Below, in pieces: positions 1-9,557 of a DNA stretch of 33,508 bases (position 1 is its first letter; each line of letters starts with the position of its first letter). The position numbers and the translations under genes are program-made. The notes under the pieces are model-generated. The model was not told where the DNA came from. It saw nothing but the letters and a program-made list of their open reading frames with translations, and did no database searches. The stretch comes from Acidovorax sp. SUPP3334 (GTDB lineage Bacteria; Pseudomonadota; Gammaproteobacteria; Burkholderiales; Burkholderiaceae_C): contig NZ_BQXQ01000048.1 of assembly GCF_030159055.1 (NCBI RefSeq), positions 1-33,508 on the forward strand. The letters run 5' to 3'.

Positions 1-130
1 CCACCAGCCGGGCCAGTTCGCCGAAGTCGATGTGCCGCGCGATCGCTTGCAGCGGATCGCCCACCTCATCTCTCTTGTGCTGGCGCGAAGCCTGCGCGAA
101 CAGGTCGAACTTCAGGGCGCTACGGGGAAT
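1..130 (-). CDS. IS5-family transposase, N-terminal part (truncated by window edge)
   Basis: Read on the minus strand the frame gives PRSALKFDLFAQASRQHKRD followed by EVGDPLQAIARHIDFGELAR. This is the N-terminal signature of a group of IS5-family transposases (LKFDLFAQ, then GDPL.ai.rhiDF). An in-frame TAA lies just upstream (136..134) and there is no ATG or GTG between that stop and the conserved part; only an ATT codon at 130..128 is available as a rare start. The copy may therefore be inactive or start unusually. The catalytic DDE region is outside the window. Confidence 0.6.
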   Translation of the reverse strand, partial: MPRSALKFDLFAQASRQHKRDEVGDPLQAIARHIDFGELARLV

Positions 131-182
131 GGGTTAGCTGGTCTTGGTCAACAAGCGACCGGCTGGGTTTTGAGAGGTTCCC
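1..182 (-). mobile_element. IS5-family insertion sequence, left-hand fragment running off the window
   Basis: The minus strand encodes the start of an IS5-family transposase. The element appears to stop near position 182, where the minus strand reads GGGAACCTCTCAAAACC, which looks like an IS5-type terminal repeat. The other end lies outside the window, so neither the matching repeat nor a target duplication can be checked. Base composition drops sharply just beyond this edge. The family call rests on the protein; the exact edge is inferred. Confidence 0.6.
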
Positions 183-281
183 AAAAATCCGGACAGGCTC
201 AAAGCAGTCGAGGTAAATTAAAACATTACAAAAAGGGCGTCCTCATAAAAAATGCGCAGCTTCATGATTTATTTAATAAAA

Positions 282-806
282 TCATACCATCCATTTATCC
301 ATCAAATTTCCAGCGCTTAAATTATCATACCCTTCGAAAGGCTGATGAATCCATGGATTTGTTGCAAGAAATTCAACTGAATAATCAGAAGTAAAAGTAG
401 AAATAGCCTTGATCCAAATCACTGCAGTGCGTAATTCCGTGATGGGTGCGTATTGACCTTTCAACAGCGAAACTACAGCACTTAAAGTGTGCCCAGAGTC
501 GGCCAAATCATCAACCAACAGCACTTTTCCAGCAATTTCGCCCTTTGGTGTTGTAATAAATCGAGCTATATCTAGGTGGCCTTGCACCGTCCCCGCTTCC
601 GCGCGATAAGAACTCGTAGACATGATCGCCAGCGGCTTTCCAAAGATACGACTCAAAATATCCCCGGGGCGCAGCCCTCCGCGAGCCAAGCAAAGAATGG
701 TGTCAAAATCCCACCCCGATTGATGTATCTTTAACGCTAATTTCTCAATCAGATTATGATATTCATCATAACTCACATATAAATGCTTACCATCTTCCGT
801 CAACAT
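282..806 (-). CDS. Phosphoribosyltransferase (purine PRTase-like)
   Basis: 174-aa type I phosphoribosyltransferase. The PRPP-binding loop VLLVDDLADSGHTL is at about residues 95-108, and an upstream CLARGGLRPGDIL segment forms the second substrate loop. Members use PRPP and a purine base (salvage) or act as regulators; the substrate cannot be read from sequence. The ATG at 806 was chosen because AGGAG lies six bases upstream; the longer GTG form starting at 836 lacks such a site. It follows purA by 41 bp on the same strand, so co-transcription with hisZ and purA is likely and fits a purine role. Codon use is AT-rich compared with genes from 5 kb onward. Confidence 0.85.
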   Translation of the reverse strand: MLTEDGKHLYVSYDEYHNLIEKLALKIHQSGWDFDTILCLARGGLRPGDILSRIFGKPLAIMSTSSYRAEAGTVQGHLDIARFITTPKGEIAGKVLLVDDLADSGHTLSAVVSLLKGQYAPITELRTAVIWIKAISTFTSDYSVEFLATNPWIHQPFEGYDNLSAGNLMDKWMV

Positions 807-847
807 GGAGCGCTCCTGATGCCAAACAAAACTCACACTAAAAGACG

Positions 848-2239
<1,392 letters not shown>

Positions 2240-2256
2240 TCAATGTATCTAATGCT

Positions 2257-3405
2257 TCAGATGATTTGCACAACCCAACGGCCTGCAACCTTTTTCAATT
2301 CACGATCACAACGAAATTCGTCGACTTCGCTCTCGTGCCCGGGCAATACACAAATAACTGTTTCGCCTTGGTCCCGCAAATCCGCAATAGCGGCATTAAT
2401 TTCAAAGTCCTGCCTCCAAGGAGCTCGGATAGCCGCTTTTAAAGTTGGAGGTGAAACTACACCAACTACCTGCTTGATATCTAAACTAAAGCCAGCAGCA
2501 GGACGGTTACGCCCAAAAACAGATCCGACTTCGTCGTACCGTCCTCCACGAACCACGGCGTCGCTAGCACCTTTCACGTAAATGGTGAATCTAGCTCCGC
2601 TGTAATACGCATACCCTCGTAAATCCGCCAGATCAAACGTAACTTTTGCTCCAGCCAAGTGTGATGCCATGAGTCGTAAATTGGACAATATTTCATCAAC
2701 ACCCGGCACATGGCTCAAGACTTTTCCTGCTTCATCCAATACAGACTCGTCACCATATAGCTGCAGCAGTGCTTGCAGCCCCTTGCGTGAGGCCTCGGGG
2801 AAGGATTTTGTAATCCTTGCAAGTTCGTTGGCGTCCTTAGCAGCCAGCGCTGCGTTCACCTTACGGACGGTCTGAAGATCAGGAGATATTTCGGAAAGAA
2901 GACGACGTACGATACGCACATCAGCCAAGTCCACACTCGTATCATGCACTCCCACAACATCCAAGCATTGCAGAGCTAACAAAGCCGCTTCTATGTCGGC
3001 GTCGATGCCTGCGTGACCATAAATCTCGGCGCCAAATTGGAGGGGCTCTCGCGTCGCGTGAGGTCGATCTGGTTTTGTATGAAGAACGGGGCCGCAATAA
3101 CAAAGACGAGTGACGCCTTTTCGGTTTAAAAGATGCGAATCAATTCGAGCAACTTGCTGCGTCATGTCAGCACGCAGTCCCATCGATCTTCCAGACAATT
3201 GATCAACTAGCTTGAAGGTTTGAAGATCAAGCGCTTCTCCTGCGCCTGTCAGCAAAGACTCAAGATGCTCCATCAAGGGAGGCATGACTAGCTCATAGCC
3301 ATAGCTTTGAGCCTTGTCGATCAGACCACGACGCAATTCTTCGATGTGCCGAGCCTCAGAAGGCAAAACATCGGCAATGTGATCCGGCAGGACCCAAGCG
3401 GACAT
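2257..3405 (-). CDS. hisZ: ATP phosphoribosyltransferase regulatory subunit HisZ
   Basis: 382-aa class II histidyl-tRNA synthetase paralogue that has no charging role and activates the short form of HisG in histidine synthesis. Visible family features are [15 protein letters not shown] at the N terminus, a motif 2-like region ([14 protein letters not shown] then [10 protein letters not shown]), [19 protein letters not shown], and [24 protein letters not shown]. The ATG at 3405 was chosen because the conserved family N terminus begins there; an 18-residue longer form is possible but does not match. No clear ribosome site is visible. Upstream there are only about 65 bp before IS-derived sequence, so the usual upstream genes (hflKC in many beta-proteobacteria) are missing here. 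Confidence 0.93.
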   Translation of the reverse strand: MSAWVLPDHIADVLPSEARHIEELRRGLIDKAQSYGYELVMPPLMEHLESLLTGAGEALDLQTFKLVDQLSGRSMGLRADMTQQVARIDSHLLNRKGVTRLCYCGPVLHTKPDRPHATREPLQFGAEIYGHAGIDADIEAALLALQCLDVVGVHDTSVDLADVRIVRRLLSEISPDLQTVRKVNAALAAKDANELARITKSFPEASRKGLQALLQLYGDESVLDEAGKVLSHVPGVDEILSNLRLMASHLAGAKVTFDLADLRGYAYYSGARFTIYVKGASDAVVRGGRYDEVGSVFGRNRPAAGFSLDIKQVVGVVSPPTLKAAIRAPWRQDFEINAAIADLRDQGETVICVLPGHESEVDEFRCDRELKKVAGRWVVQII

Positions 3406-3502
3406 GAGAAAGTAGGAGACTGTTAAAAACGCGATTCTACCGGCATGACCGTCATGCATCGCGTGATTCGGCTTTGTTGCACAAACACGGTCAGTCGAAC
3501 GG

Positions 3503-3790
3503 TTAGGTGTAGTTTCTCAACACGTTATTCCCCTCGAAGCCAAGGCGAGTGATGGGAGGGCGATGTGAAGTGGCAGAGTGTGGCCGATGGAAGTTGTAGT
3601 GGTACATCCAGGGCTGCAACTGGCGTGCGCGATGGTCTGAGCTGGGGTAAGTGAAGGCATAAGCCCACTCGCGCAGCAACGTCTGGATGAACCGCTCGGC
3701 CTTGCCGTTGGTCCTGGGTGTGTAGGGCCGGGTTCGTATGTGCCTGATACCCAGGCGGCGCAGCAACTTGGCGAAGCAGCGCGACTTGTA
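3503..3790 (-). pseudogene. IS481-family transposase remnant (C-terminal part)
   Basis: The minus-strand frame from 3790 reads YKSRCFAKLLRRLGIRHIRT, then RPYTPRTNGKAERFIQTLLR and a C terminus ending NNVLRNYT. This is the end of the integrase core of IS481-family transposases, including the catalytic Glu in NGKAERF. The N-terminal two thirds are missing: the frame runs directly into the terminal repeat of the IS5-family element at 3791. The remnant's outer end is probably within about 3470-3502 (TGTTGCACAAAC region), close to the hisZ start. It cannot make an active transposase. Confidence 0.85.
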
Positions 3791-3808
3791 AGAACGTGTT
3801 CACGATCT
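3791..3808 (+). repeat. Left terminal inverted repeat of the IS5-family element
   Basis: AGAACGTGTTCACGATCT, identical to the reverse complement of 4624-4641. Confidence 0.9.
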
Positions 3809-3833
3809 TTGTCTGATCACTGACAATGACGAG

Positions 3834-4632
3834 GTGCGAACCAAGAAATATCCCAGCGATACGAGCCGCGAGCAATTCGAGATCATCAAGCCGATGCTGG
3901 AGAGTGCGCGCAAGAAGACCAAGCCACGCACCGTTGACTTGTACGAGGTGTGGTGCGCGGTGCTGTATCTGCTGCGCACAGGGTGCCAATGGAGGGCACT
4001 GCCCAGCGATCTTCCCAAGTGGCGCACCGTGCATTCGTACTTCGCCAAGTGGAGCCTGCCCGATGATCAGGGCGTTAGCCTGCTTGAGCAGGCTTTGAAA
4101 AAATCAGGTTGGCGCGGCCCGTGGGAGACTGGGGCGAAACGCCTCAAGCGCGTTCTTGATCATCGACGCGCAGAGTGTGAAGAACACTGACACGGCGGCC
4201 TTGAAGGGCTATGACGCAGGCAAGAAGGTCTCGGGCATCGAGCGCCACATCGCGGTGGATACGCAAGGGCTGCCGCACGCGGTGGCGGTGACGACGGCCG
4301 AGGTGACGGATCGCAAGGGAGCACTGCTGGCGCTCACGCGCTGCAAACCCACGCTGAGCCGGGTGCAAAGCCTGCTCGCCGATAGCGGCTATGTTGGCCA
4401 GCCCTTCGCGCAAGGTGTGCAGGAAATCCTGGGCGGGCATGTGACAGTGCAGATCGCCAAGCGCAGCGAACTGCACACGTTCAAAGTCATGCCCAAGCGC
4501 TGGATCGTCGAGCGCAGCTTTGCCTGGCTGGAGAAGAACAGGCGGCTGTGGAAGAACTGCGAGCGGCTGCTCAATACCAGCCTGCAGTTCGTACATCTGG
4601 CTTTCCTCGCTCTGCTGCTCAGGAGATCGTGA
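3834..4632 (+). CDS. IS5-family transposase made by -1 frameshift
   Basis: Two overlapping frames form one transposase of about 265 aa. The first starts at GTG 3834 (MRTKKYPSDTSREQFEIIKP) and holds the DNA-binding N terminus; alone it ends at 4190. The second continues in the -1 frame to 4632 with the catalytic core. The first Asp is in LIIDAQSVKNTD, the second in LLADSGYVGQPF, and the Glu in RWIVERSFAWLEKNRRLW. A run of six A at 4098-4103 lies at the switch; shifting back one base there joins ALKK to NQVGAARGRLGRN and on to DAQSVK, the expected family sequence. All three catalytic residues are present, so the element may still be active. Confidence 0.88.
4098..4103 (+). other. Probable programmed -1 frameshift site in transposase
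   Basis: Six consecutive A (codons AAA AAA in the first frame, preceded by TTG). A -1 slip here restores the conserved transposase sequence across the join. Two-frame organisation with frameshifting is known for IS427-group elements; that this exact run is the slip site is inferred. Confidence 0.65.
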
Positions 4633-4641
4633 ACACGTTCT
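4624..4641 (-). repeat. Right terminal inverted repeat of the IS5-family element
   Basis: Plus strand AGATCGTGAACACGTTCT, a perfect 18-base match to the left repeat in inverted orientation. Confidence 0.9.
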
Positions 4642-4977
4642 GAGAACCTGCCCGCCATCTGCGCGGTGGACGGCATGCACGGCGTCTTCATCGGCCCCGC
4701 CGACCTGGCGGCATCGATGGGCCACCGCGGCAACCCCGGCCACCCCGAGGTGCAGGCCGCCATCGAAGGCGCCATGCGGAAGATCATCGCCAGCGGCAAG
4801 GCCGCCGGCACGCTCACCTCCGACCCGGTGCTGGCGCAGCGCTACCTGGACCTGGGCTGCACCTTCGTGGCGGTGGGGGTGGATGTGCTGATGTTCGTCG
4901 GCGCGGCGCGCAAGCTGCGCGCGCAATTCAGCGGGGTTTCGGCGGCAGGTACACCGCCACCTGGCGCAGCGTACTAA
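4642..4977 (+). pseudogene. HpaI/HpcH-type class II aldolase, C-terminal remnant
   Basis: In-frame coding begins at the IS edge with ENLPAICAVDGMHGVFIGPA, continues DLAASMGHRGNPGHPEVQAA, and ends normally (stop at 4975-4977). This is the C-terminal part of the HpcH/HpaI aldolase family (2-keto-3-deoxy acid aldolases acting on aromatic or sugar-acid breakdown products). GVFIGPADLAASMG carries the conserved metal-site surroundings and VDVLMFVGAARKL the end of the barrel. More than half of the protein, including the start, is missing upstream, replaced by the IS. GC-rich codon use matches the genes to the right, so the gene belongs to that side of the junction. Confidence 0.88.
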
Positions 4978-5022
4978 GCCTGCGTCGCCAGCACCGACAG
5001 GCTCCAGCGCCGGCCAGGCGCC

Positions 5023-6432
5023 TCAGCTGCCTGCCACCTTCATGCGGTTCACGAGGATCGAGCCCACCGTCTTGGCACCGTAGTTGTAGGCATCGGCGCC
5101 CACGGCTTCGATGCCCTTGAGCATGTCCTTCAGGTTGCCGGCGATGGTGATTTCGTGCACGGGGAAGGCGATCTCGCCGTTCTCTACCCAGAAGCCGCTG
5201 GCACCGCGCGAGTAGTCGCCCGTCACGTAGTTCACGCCCTGCCCCATGAGTTCGATGACGAAGAGGCCCGTGCCCAGCTTCTTCAGCATGGCGTCCAGGT
5301 CGTCGCCCGGCCGGGTGCGGCGCGAGGTGAGCGTGAGGTTGTGCGAGCCGCCCGAATTGCCGGTGGTCTTCATGCCCAGCTTGCGCGCCGAGTAGCTGGA
5401 GAGGAAGTAGCCCTCCACGCGGCCGGCATCGACCACCTTGCGGGCGGACACGCGCACGCCTTCGTCGTCGAACGGCGAGCTGCCCTTGCCGCGCAGCACG
5501 AACGGGTCTTCCATCACGTCGATGTGCTTGGGCAGCACCTGCTTGCCCAGCGAGTCGAGCAGGAAGGTGCTCTTGCGGTACAGCGCGCCGCCGCTGATGG
5601 CCTGCACGAAGCCGCCCAGCAGGCCGGACGCCAGGGGCGACTCGAACAGCACGGGGCATTGCGTGGTGGGGATCTTGCGGCTGCCCAGGCGGCTCAGGGC
5701 GCGCTCGGCCGCGTAGCGGCCCACCGTGGCGGGGGCGGCCAGATCGGCCGCGTCGCGCATGGAGCTGTACCAGGCGTCGCGCTGCATGTCGGCATTGCGG
5801 CCCGGCAATGCGGCGATGGGCGCCACCGACAGGCTGTGGCGCGAGCTGGCATAGCCGCCGCGAAAACCGCGCGTGTGGGCGCTGAAGAAGTGGCTCTGCT
5901 GGGCCGATACGCCCGCGCCTTCGCTGTTGGTGATTCGGCGGCTGGTCTTGAGCGCGGCGGCCTCGCACTCCATGGCGATGCGCGCGGCCTCTTCGCTGGT
6001 CACGGCCCAGGGGTGGAACAGCTCCAGCTCGCGGTGCGAATCGGCGGGCGCGATGTCGGCTTCGTCCGGCAGGCCGGCCACCGGGTCTTCCGCGGTGAAG
6101 CGGGCGATGTCGTAGGCGGCCTGCACGGTCTGCTCGATGGCGGCGCCGGAAAAGTCCGACGTGCTGGCGTTGCCGCGCCGGTGGCCGATGTACACCGTCA
6201 CGCCCAGCGACTTGTCGCGGTTGCGCTCGACGTTCTCCAGCTCGCCCTTGCGCACGCTGACCGACAGGCCGCAGCCCTCGGAGGCCTCGGCGCCGGCATC
6301 GGTCGCGCCCAGCTTCCTGGCATGCGCCAGGGCTCGGTCCACGAGGTCTTCGAAAAACGGGCGGGTGTAGCTGAAACCGCTGTCGGGTGTCTTCGGGGCG
6401 GCGCCGGCGGCGCGTGGGCTGGGTGTATTCAT
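5023..6432 (-). CDS. pmbA: Metalloprotease PmbA/TldE
   Basis: 469-aa member of the TldD/TldE (PmbA) family. TldD and TldE together form a zinc-dependent protease that degrades unfolded peptides and matures some peptide antibiotics and antitoxins; the TldE partner lacks the metal-binding HExxxH motif, and none is seen here. Family features: LGATDAGAEASEGCGLSVSVRKGELENVERNRD near residues 41-73, YASSRHSLSVAPIA in the middle, and a C-terminal GLFVIELMGQGVNYVTGDYS and GEIAFPVHEITIAGNLKDML. Length is normal. The start ATG (6432) faces darP across an 87-bp gap that must contain both promoters; this pairing is common in beta- and gamma-proteobacteria. Confidence 0.95.
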   Translation of the reverse strand: MNTPSPRAAGAAPKTPDSGFSYTRPFFEDLVDRALAHARKLGATDAGAEASEGCGLSVSVRKGELENVERNRDKSLGVTVYIGHRRGNASTSDFSGAAIEQTVQAAYDIARFTAEDPVAGLPDEADIAPADSHRELELFHPWAVTSEEAARIAMECEAAALKTSRRITNSEGAGVSAQQSHFFSAHTRGFRGGYASSRHSLSVAPIAALPGRNADMQRDAWYSSMRDAADLAAPATVGRYAAERALSRLGSRKIPTTQCPVLFESPLASGLLGGFVQAISGGALYRKSTFLLDSLGKQVLPKHIDVMEDPFVLRGKGSSPFDDEGVRVSARKVVDAGRVEGYFLSSYSARKLGMKTTGNSGGSHNLTLTSRRTRPGDDLDAMLKKLGTGLFVIELMGQGVNYVTGDYSRGASGFWVENGEIAFPVHEITIAGNLKDMLKGIEAVGADAYNYGAKTVGSILVNRMKVAGS

Positions 6433-6519
6433 ATCGGCGGCTATGATACTTGCCGCCTTCGGCGCCTCCGTGCCGAAGCCTGTTTGGGCACACGAGTGCC
6501 CCTCCCATTGCCCCCCACC

Positions 6520-7185
6520 ATGTCACGCAAACCCAAAAAAGGCTACTACGTGCGAGGCCAGTTCGTTGCCGAAGGCAGCGAGCTGGACATCGAACTGAAA
6601 GCCGAGCTCAAAGGCACGCACGAAGCGAGCAGGACCGACCTGAAGCGCGAAAGCGATGCACTGCAGAAACTGGGCGAAGACCTGCTCACCCTGCGCGCCG
6701 ACCTGATGGAACGCGTGCAACTGCCCGAGAAGCTGCGCGATGCCCTGGCCGAGGCCCGGCGCATCACCAACTTCGAAGGCAAGCGCCGCCAGATGCAGTA
6801 CGTCGGCAAGATCATGCGCCAGCTCGACCCCACCGTCGTGGCCGCCGCGCAGGCCGCGCTCGACGAGCAGCACAACGGCTCCGCCGCCGAAAAGCTCGCC
6901 CTGCATGCGGCCGAGCGCTGGCGCGACCGGCTCATCGCCGACGACGACGCGCTGCCCGACTGGCTGGAGCGCTTTCCGCGCACCGACACGCAGCAGATCC
7001 GCGCGCTGATCCGCCAGGCGCGCAAGGACGCGCAGCCCGAGGGCAAGGTCGCCAACGTGCAGGTCTCAGAAGGCCTCGCGCCTCGCAAGGGCCGCGCCTA
7101 CCGCGAACTCTTCCAGCTCGTGCGCGAACAGCTGGAGGAAGCCGCGATCCACGCCCGCCACGAAGAGACCGGCCGCGATGCCTGA
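6520..7185 (+). CDS. darP: Ribosome biogenesis factor DarP (YjgA, DUF615)
   Basis: 221-aa cytoplasmic protein of the DUF615/YjgA family, which associates with late 50S ribosomal precursors and helps peptidyl-transferase-centre maturation. The sequence has a basic N terminus (MSRKPKKGYYVRGQF), then SRTDLKRESDALQKLGEDLL and ALAEARRITNFEGKRRQMQY followed by VGKIMRQLD, all typical of the family, and a basic C-terminal segment RIRQARKDA/RKGRAYRELFQLVRE. The start at 6520 gives the expected N terminus; the frame is open far upstream over pmbA, but that part is antisense shadow. Its stop overlaps the mog start by 8 bp (ATGCCTGA), so translation of the two is probably coupled. Confidence 0.93.
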   Translation: MSRKPKKGYYVRGQFVAEGSELDIELKAELKGTHEASRTDLKRESDALQKLGEDLLTLRADLMERVQLPEKLRDALAEARRITNFEGKRRQMQYVGKIMRQLDPTVVAAAQAALDEQHNGSAAEKLALHAAERWRDRLIADDDALPDWLERFPRTDTQQIRALIRQARKDAQPEGKVANVQVSEGLAPRKGRAYRELFQLVREQLEEAAIHARHEETGRDA

Positions 7186-7807
7186 CGCCCCCGCCGCAGC
7201 GCCCCTTCATGCTGCCGCTGGCGGACCGAGCGACCCGGTGCGCATCGGCATCGTCTCCATCAGCGACCGGGCCAGCACCGGCGTCTATGAAGACAAGGGC
7301 CTGCCCGCCCTGCAGGACTGGCTGACCCGCGCGCTGCGCAACCCCATCGCCTTCGAGGCCCGGCTGATTCCCGACGACCAGGCCACCATCAGCGCCACGC
7401 TGATCGAACTGGCCGACACCGCCGGCTGCAGCCTGGTGCTGACCACGGGCGGCACGGGCCCCGCCCTGCGCGACGTGACGCCCGAGGCCACGCTGGCCGT
7501 GGCCCACAAGGAGATGCCGGGCTTCGGCGAGCAGATGCGCCAGATCGGCCTGCGCTTCGTGCCCACGGCGATCCTGTCGCGCCAGGTGGCGGTGGTGCGC
7601 GGCAGCACGCTCATCGTCAACCTGCCCGGCCAGCCCAAGGCGATTGCGGAAACGCTGGAGGGCCTGCGCGGCGACGACGGCGGCCAGCTCGTGCCGGGCA
7701 TCTTCGCCGCCGTGCCTTACTGCATCGACCTGATCGGCGGGCCGTACCTGGAAACGCACGACGCGGTGTGCAAGGCGTTCCGGCCCAAATCGGTCGTGCG
7801 GCGCTGA
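7178..7807 (+). CDS. mog: Molybdopterin adenylyltransferase
   Basis: 209-aa MoaB/Mog-family enzyme that adenylylates molybdopterin before molybdenum insertion in cofactor synthesis. Family motifs are IGIVSISDRASTGVYEDKGL (residues about 23-42), LVLTTGGTGPALRDVTPEAT (nucleotide/pterin loop), EMPGFGEQMRQIGLRFVPTAILSRQ and the C-terminal STLIVNLPGQPKAIAETLEG. The N-terminal 20 residues are Ala-rich and variable. Overlap with darP suggests co-expression. A 49-bp AT-rich repeat begins just after the stop codon. Confidence 0.92.
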   Translation: MPDAPAAAPLHAAAGGPSDPVRIGIVSISDRASTGVYEDKGLPALQDWLTRALRNPIAFEARLIPDDQATISATLIELADTAGCSLVLTTGGTGPALRDVTPEATLAVAHKEMPGFGEQMRQIGLRFVPTAILSRQVAVVRGSTLIVNLPGQPKAIAETLEGLRGDDGGQLVPGIFAAVPYCIDLIGGPYLETHDAVCKAFRPKSVVRR

Positions 7808-7808
7808 C

Positions 7809-7857
7809 GCTATATCTTTTATAGCTACCTGCCCTAGTGCTGATTGCGCTGGCGGCC
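7809..7857 (+). repeat. 49-bp AT-rich interspersed repeat, copy 1
   Basis: Starts GCTATATCTTTTATAGC, contains CCCTAG and ends TGCGCTGGCGGCC. It aligns without gaps over 49 bp with a minus-strand segment inside trmJ (9258..9210). Repeats of this general form (AT-rich palindromic head, then a GCGCTGG-GGCC tail) are abundant in Comamonadaceae genomes as I recall them. The copy begins two bases after the mog stop and could form a small 3' hairpin. Confidence 0.75.
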
Positions 7858-7928
7858 TTTTTATCAAATTTCCCAGGGCGAGGAGCGAAGCACCGCACCG
7901 GGTGCAAGGCCCTCTCTGCCAGCGCAGG

Positions 7929-8714
7929 CTACTTGCCCACCAGTTCGTTGAGCTTGTCGGCCTGAAACTGCTGCTCGCGTGCGGCGTCGCAGGGCACGCA
8001 GTCCTTGGAAGGAGCCTGCGGGTTGGCCGAGAGCTTCTCGATGGCCTGCCACAGCAGCGCGATCTGGCGCTCTTGCGACGAGGCGTTGTCGATCAGGCAG
8101 CGCATGGCCTGGGAGAGCGGATCGTCTTCCTGGGTGATGCCGTAGGCGGTGAAGGGGCGCGCGGCCTGCGGCTCGGTCACGTCGGCGCTCTGGCCGGCCT
8201 TGGAGGGGATGATGCGGGCCGGAATGCCCACCGCCGTGGCGCCTGGCGGCACGGGCTTGATGACGACGGCATTGCTGCCGATCTTGGCGCCGTCGCCCAC
8301 CTCGAAGCCGCCCAGCACCTTGGCGCCCGCGCTCACGACCACGTCCTTGCCCAGCGTAGGGTGGCGCTTGGCGCCCTTGTAGAGCGAGGTGCCGCCCAGT
8401 GTGACGCCCTGGTAGATGGTGCAGCCGTCGCCGATTTCGGCCGTCTCGCCGACCACCACGCCCATGGCATGGTCGAAGAAGACGCGCTCGCCGATCTTGG
8501 CGCCCGGGTGGATCTCGATGCCGGTCGTCCACCGCGCGAAGTGCGAGATGAAGCGCCCCAGCCATGGCAGCCCGTGACGCCAGCACCAGTGCGCCGGGCG
8601 GTGCAGCCAGATCGCATGCAGGCCGGGGTAGCAGGTGACCACTTCCCAGGTGCTGCGCGCGGCGGGGTCGCGGTCGAGGATGCACTGGACGTCGGAGCGC
8701 AGGCGGTCAAACAT
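7929..8714 (-). CDS. cysE: Serine O-acetyltransferase
   Basis: 261-aa enzyme making O-acetylserine from serine and acetyl-CoA, the first step of cysteine synthesis. The N-terminal helical part ([20 protein letters not shown]) and [11 protein letters not shown] precede a left-handed beta-helix of hexapeptide repeats: [60 protein letters not shown]. The catalytic Asp-His pair fits the FFDHAMG segment. The C-terminal about 60 residues after IIPSKAG are variable. It follows trmJ by 48 bp on the same strand. Nothing in the sequence shows its regulation. Confidence 0.96.
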   Translation of the reverse strand: MFDRLRSDVQCILDRDPAARSTWEVVTCYPGLHAIWLHRPAHWCWRHGLPWLGRFISHFARWTTGIEIHPGAKIGERVFFDHAMGVVVGETAEIGDGCTIYQGVTLGGTSLYKGAKRHPTLGKDVVVSAGAKVLGGFEVGDGAKIGSNAVVIKPVPPGATAVGIPARIIPSKAGQSADVTEPQAARPFTAYGITQEDDPLSQAMRCLIDNASSQERQIALLWQAIEKLSANPQAPSKDCVPCDAAREQQFQADKLNELVGK

Positions 8715-8762
8715 GGGGTGGCGAGGGGGTGGGCGTGGGGGCGGGGAAAAGAGCCGGCGAGT

Positions 8763-9557
8763 CTATCGCTTTGGCTGAGCGGCGCCGGTCATGGCTTTGG
8801 CGACACCGCGCAGGATGTGGATTTCCTCGGGGGTGAGTTGCGCGCGGTTGAACAACTGGTTCAGGCGCGGCATGAGCTTCTTGGGCGCGGCGGGGTCGAG
8901 AAAGCCGATGTCCACCAGCGCGCGTTCCCAGTGCGCGAGCATGCCGGCCACCTGCGCGGCGTCGGCCCGCTCGGTGGGTGCGGCTGAGCCCTCATGCGAC
9001 GGCCCGGCGGCGAACCCGCCCAGCGCCAGGCGCCATTCGTACGCGACGACCTGGATGGCCGCCCCCAGGTTGAGCGAGCCGAACGTGGGGTTGGTGGGAA
9101 TGGAGAGCGCCACGTGGCAGCGGTACACGTCGTCGTTGGCCATGCCGAAGCGCTCGCTGCCGAACAGGAAAGCCACGCCCGCCTCGACCGTGGGCGTTGG
9201 AGCCGAATCGGCCTCCAGCGCATATTCCTCTAGGGGACAATGCTCCTTTTTTAATAGCAAATCGAAATGCTCGCGCGGCGAGCGTGTGGGCGGGCCGAAG
9301 TCGCGCGGGGTCATGGCGGTGGCGCACAGGTGGCTCATGCCGTCCAGGGCCTCGTCCAGCGTGGCGACGATGCGGGCGTTCTCCAGCACGTCGAGGGCGC
9401 CGCTGGCGCGCTGGATGGTTTCCTCACGGCGCAGCACGTTGGCCCAGCGCGGCGCGACGAGCACCAGGTCATCGAACCCCATGGTTTTCATGGCCCGGGC
9501 GGCGGCGCCGACGTTGCCGGCATGGCTGGTGTGGATGAGGATGAAACGGGTCTTCAT
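8763..9557 (-). CDS. trmJ: tRNA (cytidine/uridine-2'-O-)-methyltransferase TrmJ
   Basis: 264-aa SPOUT methyltransferase that modifies position 32 of tRNAs using SAM. The knotted core is visible: [31 protein letters not shown] at residues 7-36, [19 protein letters not shown] and [23 protein letters not shown], plus a C-terminal helical dimerisation part. Odd feature: residues about 101-116 ([16 protein letters not shown]) are encoded by an AT-rich stretch that matches the 49-bp repeat after mog, so the repeat has inserted in frame in the loop before the conserved [12 protein letters not shown]. The frame stays open and the core motifs are intact, so the protein is probably functional. It faces suhB divergently. 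Confidence 0.93.
   Translation of the reverse strand: MKTRFILIHTSHAGNVGAAARAMKTMGFDDLVLVAPRWANVLRREETIQRASGALDVLENARIVATLDEALDGMSHLCATAMTPRDFGPPTRSPREHFDLLLKKEHCPLEEYALEADSAPTPTVEAGVAFLFGSERFGMANDDVYRCHVALSIPTNPTFGSLNLGAAIQVVAYEWRLALGGFAAGPSHEGSAAPTERADAAQVAGMLAHWERALVDIGFLDPAAPKKLMPRLNQLFNRAQLTPEEIHILRGVAKAMTGAAQPKR
9210..9258 (-). repeat. 49-bp AT-rich interspersed repeat, copy 2, inside trmJ
   Basis: Minus strand starts GCTATTAAAAAAGGAGC, contains CCCTAG and ends TGCGCTGGAGGCC. It aligns gap-free with 7809-7857: shared GCTAT, AGC, CCCTAG, TGCGCTGG and GGCC at identical offsets. The local drop in GC inside a GC-rich gene supports an insertion. Confidence 0.75.

Larger units (their letters stand above)
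3791..4641 (+). mobile_element. Complete IS5-family insertion sequence, 851 bp (IS427-like)
   Basis: The element is bounded by perfect 18-bp inverted repeats (3791-3808 and 4624-4641) and encodes a two-frame transposase. Size, repeat type and frameshift organisation fit the IS427 group of the IS5 family. The bases flanking the ends do not form an identical target duplication (TAA on the left, TGA on the right if the tips are trimmed by one base). The two sides belong to different broken genes, an IS481 transposase and an aldolase. This suggests a deletion or a recombination between two IS copies rather than a simple insertion. Confidence 0.9.

Noticed and set aside
32-394. Plus-strand 120-codon frame at the left edge
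   Set aside because: Antisense to the IS5-family transposase start and to the end of the phosphoribosyltransferase gene; no motif.
5155-6519. Long upstream extension of the darP frame over pmbA
   Set aside because: Antisense shadow of pmbA; the conserved darP N terminus begins at 6520.
4928-6526. 532-codon minus-strand frame overlapping pmbA
   Set aside because: Arg/Gly/Pro-rich product in a second frame of pmbA; the PmbA frame carries all family motifs.
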